A DNA stretch of 46,676 bases, taken from assembly GCF_017635265.1 (NCBI RefSeq), contig NZ_JAGBLU010000118.1:1-46676 (forward strand), read 5' to 3'. This stretch comes from Butyrivibrio sp. (lineage in GTDB: Bacteria; Bacillota; Clostridia; Lachnospirales; Lachnospiraceae). The notes beneath the pieces are model-generated. The model worked only from the letters and a program-made list of their open reading frames with translations, had not been told where the DNA came from and did not search any database. Positions 42,139 through 46,676 of the stretch are shown here, in pieces (the stretch's first letter is position 1; each line of letters starts with the position of its first letter). The translations under genes and the position numbers were made by a program.

Positions 42139-43725
42139 TTAATTATTCAAAGCTTTTAGATAACGATCATACTGCTGCTGACGGATACTTACAAGTTCAG
42201 GAAGATTAAGTGCTTCAAGTCCGGAAATATATCCGTCAAATTCTGTAGCAATATCTTTTGTACCTGTTATAAACGCTGTAGAATTCTCATCAACATTTGT
42301 CTGGATATCTTCCAGATACATATTGATTGTATCACTTTCATCGGAAGTTGCATAAATCATCGGCCAAGGATCAACAACATACTGACGCATATCAGCGTTA
42401 ATCTCTGCATGCCAGTCAGCTACAAGAATATCTGTTGCTTCTACAGACTGCTGTGCCGGGAAAACAAATGAAGGATTGATACCAAACTGCTGTAACCAGT
42501 CATTATCTTTACCCTGTTCTGTGTATTCTCTTGAACCGTCTGCGTTTACTACATAGCTCTCGCCTTCAATACCCCACTGATAGTAGTCCTGACAATGCTC
42601 GCTCATTGAGTAATCAAGGAATTTACATGCAAGCTCAATCTGGCTTGACTTGGAGCTTACACCAAACATACCTGAAAGGAAGTTTCTTCCTACATAGAAG
42701 CCTTCATGTTCTCCTGAAAGTGGCTTAACTCCTACAAATGCTGTAGCTGCAGTTCCATCATAATATGGAAGAACATTTGAATACATCATTGACATAGCCC
42801 AGCTATAGTCGAATGCAACACCTGTAAGATCATTTGAAATTCTCTCAATAACCTTGTCTCTGTCAAGAGAAGTGAACTCAACTTCAAGAAGGCCTTCTGT
42901 GTAAAGGCTGTTCAGGAACTCCAGATACTTGCGGTAATTTTCTGAATCTGCTGCCGCATATGTAACTGTTCCATTTTCATCAGCCTGGAATCCGCTTACA
43001 AGATCAAGTCCGAATGCCGGTCCGAACATATATGGAAGGAATTCGCTCATAACTGACATAGGGATTTCATCAGATGCATCTCCATTTCCATTCATATCGT
43101 TCTCTTTGAAATATCTTAAGAGTTCTACGAATTCATCAAGTGTTTCGGGAGCTTTTTTACCTGCTTTATCAAGCCATACCTGATTGAACATAAGCACCGG
43201 CTGATAGTCGTGAGCTACATTTACGCCTGCAACATAATAAATATGACCATCTTCAGCAGTAAGCTCAGCCTTCTGAACAGGGTTTTCATTTAACCACTTA
43301 GTAAAGTTAGGCATATACTCGAAGTACTCATCAAGCGGAACAAACATTCCTGATTTGATGTAAACCTGATTGGGATCATTATCAGGAATCTTAACAATAT
43401 CAGCATCGATATTGCCTGCTGAAAGCATAAGTGTGATTGCTTCTGCATAGCTGTTGTAATCAAGAAGCTGCCAGTTTGGTTCAACTCCTGCTTCCTCGAA
43501 TACTTTCTGTACAATAGGTGCCTGTGTGATATCTACGTTAGAATAGTTAGATGTCTGAGCGAGAATTTTTATCGTTCCGCCATCTTCAGAAATCGGTCCT
43601 TCTCCTGTGTAACTGAATCCGCTTTCTTCTACCTTTGTTGATGCGTTTTCAATTGCAGCATCAACTGTCTCTGTTTTGTTCTCCCCTGTTGATACCTCTT
43701 GTTGTGTGTCAGCACTGCTGCCACA
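42139..43725 (-). pseudogene. 5'-interrupted oligosaccharide-binding lipoprotein gene
   Basis: This is the lipoprotein part of the fusion, from the lipobox Cys codon (43723-43725) to its stop. Its length (528 residues) and features (TIKILAQTSNYSN; MNGNGDASDEIPMS; VVDPWPMIY) fit the large LplA-like binding proteins for complex plant oligosaccharides. Start codon and signal peptide should lie at the far end of the inserted element. No internal start with a ribosome site was seen near the junction, so a functional exported product is unlikely in the integrated state. Confidence 0.7.
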
Positions 43726-45456
43726 TCCTGTGTCTACACTATGATTTGAGCACTGATTTTCCTGATGTACACTACTATTTGAGGACACATTTTCGTCGCT
43801 CTTTTTACTCTTCGGACCAAACTTTGTTTTAGCATGATCGAAGCTATCCTTGAATCCGGTTTTGTATATAAAAGTGACCTTATAGGGATCTGCATTTCCG
43901 TCATCGTCGTACCCTCCGACAATGACTTTTTCAACAATACTTTCAAAAACCGCTCTATCAAATTCTTCAAGAACCTGATTCTGAGTAAGAGTCTTTCTGA
44001 AGCCTTCTATTCTCTTGCGAAGACTATCGTCTCCCTGTACCTGCTTTTCATAGTATTCAAGCTGAGACTGTGCTTCTGCATATTTAACCTCATATTCAGC
44101 ATCCATTGACATATAGGTTTCTTTATCTATCCCGTCATCAACATATTTATCAAGAAGTTTTTTTCTTTTTTCTTTGTATTGCTTGACCTCTTTCTTAGCC
44201 TTCTGATAGTTCTTCTCGTTGGCATCATCTCCAAGAGTCTTCTCTATCCTACTCAGAAACTCATTCATTACTTCCTGATTATCTGAACACAAAAGTCTAT
44301 ATGATTCTATAAACGCTTCCTCTATGACCTGCTCCGGAATACCCTTGGAATCGGGACATAGCTTTTTGCCACCCTTCGTAGATGTAACACATTGCCAAAT
44401 AGTCTTTTTATACTTGGATGAGCTGTGCCATTTTCTTCTTGTGAGATGACCACCGCAAAAACCACATTCTATAAGAGAGCTAAACGCAAACATTCTACTG
44501 TACTTTTCTCTCTTGCCAATCTCAACATGGTGCTGTCTTCCACCGTTACGTCTTTCTCTCAGAGCCTGCGCTTTTTCAAACGTCTCATGTGAGATAATTG
44601 GCTCATGATGATTTTTTATAAAAAAGCGATCTTCCTCTCCAAGATTATCAAGCCTTCTCTTAGTTATAGGATCAACAGTAAATGTCTTTCCTAACAGAAT
44701 GTCACCTGTATACTTTTCATTATTGATAACCCCCATGACGCTTGAAGATGTCCAAGGATTACCCCGTATAGTCATGATGCCTTGCTCATTAAGCTCTCTG
44801 GCAATCATCGTGCTTCCGGCTCCTGCCACATATCTTTCAAACATATATCTGACAGTTTCGGCTTCCTTTTCATCTACCGATATCGTTTTGGTCTCTATAT
44901 CATACTTATAGCCAAGGCAGCCCTGAAATCCTACAAGCTCACCCCGCTTCATCTTCATCTTAAGACCCTTTTTTACATATGCAGAAGTGTTCTCTACTTC
45001 CTGCTGTGCCACAGAACTTAGAATGGTAAGAAGGAATTCGCCATCCTTGATAGTGTTAATCTTCTCAACCTCAAAATAAATAGCAACATTCTTTGTTCGG
45101 AGCTGCCTCACATACTTTAGGGTATCCAGTGTGTTCCTTGCAAACCTCGAAAGACTCTTTGCAATAACCATGTCGATCTTACCAGCCATGCAGTCTGCTA
45201 TAAGCCTTTGGAAGTTCTCTCTCGTCTCTGCTTTGGTTCCGGTAGAAGCCTTGTCAGCATATACTTCAACAAATTTCCAATCGGGATTCTTCTTTATTAA
45301 ATCGGTATAATACTTAACCATAGAGTCATAACTCTTGATCTGCTCTTCATCCGCAGTACTTACTCGACAATACGCAGCTACTCTGAGGCGGTCTTTTCTG
45401 CCTACCGCCGCAGAATTGTCAAAGTTTGTCTTTGCTTTTATAACTTCAACTTCCAT
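42139..45456 (-). CDS. In-frame fusion: large serine recombinase plus solute-binding lipoprotein
   Basis: One uninterrupted frame of 1105 codons. Residues 1 to about 573 form a complete large serine recombinase: resolvase domain with catalytic Ser33 in CRVSTADEEQ and FARNTLDTL, recombinase domain (GYKYD...GNPWTSSSVMGVINNEKYTG), zinc ribbon (CGFCGG...WQC...LC) and a coiled coil, ending near KTKFGPKSKKSDENVSSNSS. From Cys578 (GCGSSADTQQ) the protein is the mature part of an oligosaccharide-binding lipoprotein of about 530 residues (GGTIKILAQ; DYSWAMSMMYSNVLPYYDG). The signal peptide that should precede the Cys is absent. The junction lies at a palindrome (43730-43739). The ATG at 45456 has AGAGGTGG before it. 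The fusion protein would be cytoplasmic. Either a natural integration product or, less likely, an assembly join. Confidence 0.85.
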   Translation of the reverse strand: MEVEVIKAKTNFDNSAAVGRKDRLRVAAYCRVSTADEEQIKSYDSMVKYYTDLIKKNPDWKFVEVYADKASTGTKAETRENFQRLIADCMAGKIDMVIAKSLSRFARNTLDTLKYVRQLRTKNVAIYFEVEKINTIKDGEFLLTILSSVAQQEVENTSAYVKKGLKMKMKRGELVGFQGCLGYKYDIETKTISVDEKEAETVRYMFERYVAGAGSTMIARELNEQGIMTIRGNPWTSSSVMGVINNEKYTGDILLGKTFTVDPITKRRLDNLGEEDRFFIKNHHEPIISHETFEKAQALRERRNGGRQHHVEIGKREKYSRMFAFSSLIECGFCGGHLTRRKWHSSSKYKKTIWQCVTSTKGGKKLCPDSKGIPEQVIEEAFIESYRLLCSDNQEVMNEFLSRIEKTLGDDANEKNYQKAKKEVKQYKEKRKKLLDKYVDDGIDKETYMSMDAEYEVKYAEAQSQLEYYEKQVQGDDSLRKRIEGFRKTLTQNQVLEEFDRAVFESIVEKVIVGGYDDDGNADPYKVTFIYKTGFKDSFDHAKTKFGPKSKKSDENVSSNSSVHQENQCSNHSVDTGCGSSADTQQEVSTGENKTETVDAAIENASTKVEESGFSYTGEGPISEDGGTIKILAQTSNYSNVDITQAPIVQKVFEEAGVEPNWQLLDYNSYAEAITLMLSAGNIDADIVKIPDNDPNQVYIKSGMFVPLDEYFEYMPNFTKWLNENPVQKAELTAEDGHIYYVAGVNVAHDYQPVLMFNQVWLDKAGKKAPETLDEFVELLRYFKENDMNGNGDASDEIPMSVMSEFLPYMFGPAFGLDLVSGFQADENGTVTYAAADSENYRKYLEFLNSLYTEGLLEVEFTSLDRDKVIERISNDLTGVAFDYSWAMSMMYSNVLPYYDGTAATAFVGVKPLSGEHEGFYVGRNFLSGMFGVSSKSSQIELACKFLDYSMSEHCQDYYQWGIEGESYVVNADGSREYTEQGKDNDWLQQFGINPSFVFPAQQSVEATDILVADWHAEINADMRQYVVDPWPMIYATSDESDTINMYLEDIQTNVDENSTAFITGTKDIATEFDGYISGLEALNLPELVSIRQQQYDRYLKALNN
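43723..43785 (-). other. Probable attachment junction of the serine-recombinase element
   Basis: The core GTGT-AG-ACAC (43730-43739) is a palindrome with a non-palindromic central dinucleotide, the usual form of a serine-recombinase crossover. Left of it lies the lipobox codon pair of the host gene. Right of it, in the recombinase, are two direct copies of an 18-base word (43735-43752 and 43768-43785, 15 of 18 identical) spaced 33 bases apart, possible binding sites. Confidence 0.55.
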
Positions 45457-45525
45457 ATCCACCTCTCATTTTTGTATCACTATCGTAATGTACTACGTCA
45501 AATATAAAATAATACGGTAGATAAG

Positions 45526-45675
45526 TCAAGTTTTAAGATCAGATATTACGCCATAATCTCGCATAAGCACCGCTAATATTCTTTTATATTCCCTATCATC
45601 AATCAGGTGTTTGATAAGGAGCTGTTTTAGCATGGACAGTTGAATGCTATAACGTAATAGCTTCTTATTATCTAT
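45526..45675 (-). CDS. Small SHOCT-like element protein (AUA start proposed)
   Basis: A frame of 49 codons reads IDNKKLLRYSIQLSMLKQLL then IKHLIDDREYKRILAVLMRD and ends SDLKT. Helix-turn-helix-like pairs with the pattern LKQLL...LIDDREYKRI resemble SHOCT-type small proteins found beside recombinases on conjugative elements. GGAGG (45684-45688) sits exactly 8 bases before an ATA codon, while the only nearby GTG overlaps the ribosome site and the first ATG is 15 codons further in. ATA is therefore the best placed start. The role is unknown. Confidence 0.5.
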   Translation of the reverse strand: MDNKKLLRYSIQLSMLKQLLIKHLIDDREYKRILAVLMRDYGVISDLKT

Positions 45676-45704
45676 AGCGACCACCTCCACTTCTCATCTC
45701 TTCA

Positions 45705-45953
45705 TTAATTAATATCTGCAGGCAAAAGCCTGTCTGCTTCACAGATAAGCTTTTGCCCACAGACATTCAAAAAAATCCTGCAAGTAGTTACCAGGTTCGT
45801 AACCCACATTGGCGTTGCACCACCTTCGCTAATTGGTTTCCCTTGGGAAAATGTATCATTATCACTGGAAGTATCATCGCCACGGCAGCCCTTACTGCCG
45901 TTAGCCAGAACAGATAACGCTCGCCGAAAAACACGGGTCATCGCATAGTCCAC
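45705..45953 (-). CDS. Small hypothetical protein typical of conjugative elements
   Basis: An 82-residue frame starts at a GTG with GGAG 8 bases upstream. The protein (MTRVFRRALSVLANGSKG near the start; MWVTNLVTTCRIFLNVCGQK near the middle) has three Cys and no recognisable domain. I believe near-identical small frames recur in Lachnospiraceae/Faecalibacterium elements, but this was not checked. It could also be a conserved non-coding region read by chance. Confidence 0.4.
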   Translation of the reverse strand: MDYAMTRVFRRALSVLANGSKGCRGDDTSSDNDTFSQGKPISEGGATPMWVTNLVTTCRIFLNVCGQKLICEADRLLPADIN

Positions 45954-46167
45954 TTAGCAAGCTCCACATTCCATACGTCTTGCAGGATCAACGATATTCA
46001 GTTTTCAAAGTTCGATACCACCGCTTAGGTGGTAATTCTTACATCAGACTTGTCAGTCCGAAAAGCCTATAAGAGACACCGTGCCTGCTAAAACACCAAA
46101 CTCTTATGGACTTTATGAGAGTGACAAATACAAAAGCGTAAGAATGTCAGAAAGCCCTGTTCACTTG
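45954..46167. other. Intergenic region with small inverted repeat
   Basis: About 210 bases without a gene. ACCACC-gctta-GGTGGT at 46018-46034 forms a short hairpin without a T-run. No promoter was assigned. Confidence 0.4.
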
Positions 46168-46386
46168 TTAATATTTCAGTCTGAATTTAGGAATAATCCT
46201 TATCAGACTGATTAAGACCTCCTGCTTGCAATCCTTCAGAGTCTCCTCTGAAAGCCCCGGTGCTACACTCCTCAATATCGACTCCACCTGTGGACTCAGA
46301 CATTCAAGTATACATCCCATAGCGACCATGTTCCCGCTCCGGGCAGAGACTATCATGTCGTAGTCAATCTTTATTTTTCCTGCCAT
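46168..46386 (-). CDS. Helix-turn-helix protein of conjugative-element type
   Basis: This 72-residue protein (MAGKIKIDYDMIVSARSGNM; ILECLSPQVESILRSV; LKDCKQEVLISLIRIIPKF) resembles the small HTH proteins that follow the sigma-like gene in Tn916/Tn1549-type elements. The ATG at 46386 is chosen because it fits the family length; the frame extends 28 more codons upstream inside the sigma-like gene. It overlaps that gene by 23 bases. Confidence 0.65.
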   Translation of the reverse strand: MAGKIKIDYDMIVSARSGNMVAMGCILECLSPQVESILRSVAPGLSEETLKDCKQEVLISLIRIIPKFRLKY

Positions 46387-46676
46387 GCTTCTTTGCCCTC
46401 GCTTTCGCTTTTTTAAGTCCCTGATACTTATACGCTTTTGCCCTGTCTGGAGAGATTCCGAGAAGCTCACCTATCTGGGCATAGTCATAATCAAAAGCCT
46501 CATGAAGTATCAATGCCTGCGCTTCCCTTTCCGTGAGTCCCGTTAGCAGTATTCTTATCAAATCGTCATTGATTCGGATCCTCATATTTGTGATCTCAAG
46601 CTCAATGCCATCCTCAAAGCTATGTTCGTCCTCCGCTGTCATAAACTCTCCGAAGCGCTTCTCATCCAATGCCTCC
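46364..46676 (-). CDS. Sigma-70 region 4-like protein of conjugative element, 5' end outside window
   Basis: At least 101 residues with a sigma region 4 helix-turn-helix (LTGLTEREAQALILHEAFDYDYAQIGELLGISPDRAKAYKY). The frame is open to the window edge. A TTG near 46669 lies too close to GGAGG to be a convincing start, so the gene probably begins beyond the edge. Homologues on Tn916-like elements are transcription regulators of transfer and excision genes. Confidence 0.7.
   Translation of the reverse strand, partial: EALDEKRFGEFMTAEDEHSFEDGIELEITNMRIRINDDLIRILLTGLTEREAQALILHEAFDYDYAQIGELLGISPDRAKAYKYQGLKKAKARAKKHGRKNKD

Larger units (their letters stand above)
43734..46676. mobile_element. 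Left end of a second integrated element with a large serine recombinase
   Basis: The recombinase lies at the element's edge, as in Tn5397-type and other serine-recombinase ICEs. Beyond it are a SHOCT-like small gene, a small ORF, an HTH gene and a sigma-like gene, an order known from Tn916/Tn1549-like elements. The rest lies beyond the right edge. Confidence 0.75.

Noticed and set aside
1-46676. CRISPR arrays, rRNA genes or complete tRNA genes
   Set aside because: No regularly spaced repeats and no rRNA-like segments were seen; the only tRNA-like sequence is the 3' fragment at 8069-8110.

Overview
The window looks like a chromosomal segment of a low-GC, Gram-positive anaerobe of the Lachnospiraceae (Butyrivibrio-like). 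The reasons are the ftsH-hpt-tilS-divIC-rqcP-PEGA-cca housekeeping block, many lipoproteins with a Gly-Cys lipobox, plant-polysaccharide enzymes, a serpin with its own ECF sigma factor, strong AGGAGG ribosome sites, and two integrated conjugative-type elements. The genus is an inference from gene content and no search was run.

Layout. (1) Positions 1-8110 are the right-hand part of an integrated mobilizable or conjugative element. It ends in a 3' fragment of a tRNA-Pro gene (8069-8110). From its right end leftwards it carries a winged-helix replication protein behind a terminator/antiterminator leader, a ParM/ParR-type partition pair, a hairpin-rich oriT-like region, MobC, a MobP-type relaxase that overlaps a coiled-coil membrane protein gene by 416 bases, a small papain-like cysteine-protease-like protein, an XRE repressor and, cut by the window edge, the first 344 codons of a cholesterol-dependent cytolysin. 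(2) Positions 8111-39990 are chromosome. This part holds an ECF sigma/anti-sigma/serpin operon, an XRE-TPR regulator, a CPBP protease, a membrane-protein/XRE pair, a MocR-like regulator divergent from an ECF vitamin-transporter S component, a CbbX/SpoVK-like AAA ATPase, a DUF5722 glycosidase-like secreted protein, a flavodiiron protein, a hybrid histidine kinase with a solute-binding lipoprotein, a flavin reductase, greA, fba, a GH13 alpha-glycosidase, ftsH, hpt, tilS, divIC, rqcP, a poly-serine PEGA protein, cca and two tandem membrane GGDEF proteins. (3) Positions 39962-43731 are the downstream part of a pectin-type sugar locus (pectinesterase, alpha/beta esterase, oligosaccharide-binding lipoprotein). 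(4) From about 43734 to the right edge lies a second element. Its large serine recombinase gene runs in frame, with no stop, into the lipoprotein gene it has interrupted, giving one 1105-codon reading frame. Right of the recombinase are a small SHOCT-like gene, a small element-type ORF, a helix-turn-helix gene and a sigma-like gene typical of Tn916/Tn1549-like elements.

How the parts may work together. The left element combines plasmid-style maintenance (rep, parMR, mob) with a pore-forming toxin that has no visible signal peptide, and with a candidate protease. The right element has separated a sugar-binding lipoprotein from its signal peptide, so uptake should be off while it is integrated and restored on precise excision. 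The two insertions bracket an otherwise ordinary chromosomal segment. The most unusual items are the cytolysin on a mobile element, the recombinase-lipoprotein fusion at a palindromic crossover-like core, the replication-gene attenuator, and a MocR-type regulator in which the PLP-binding lysine is arginine.
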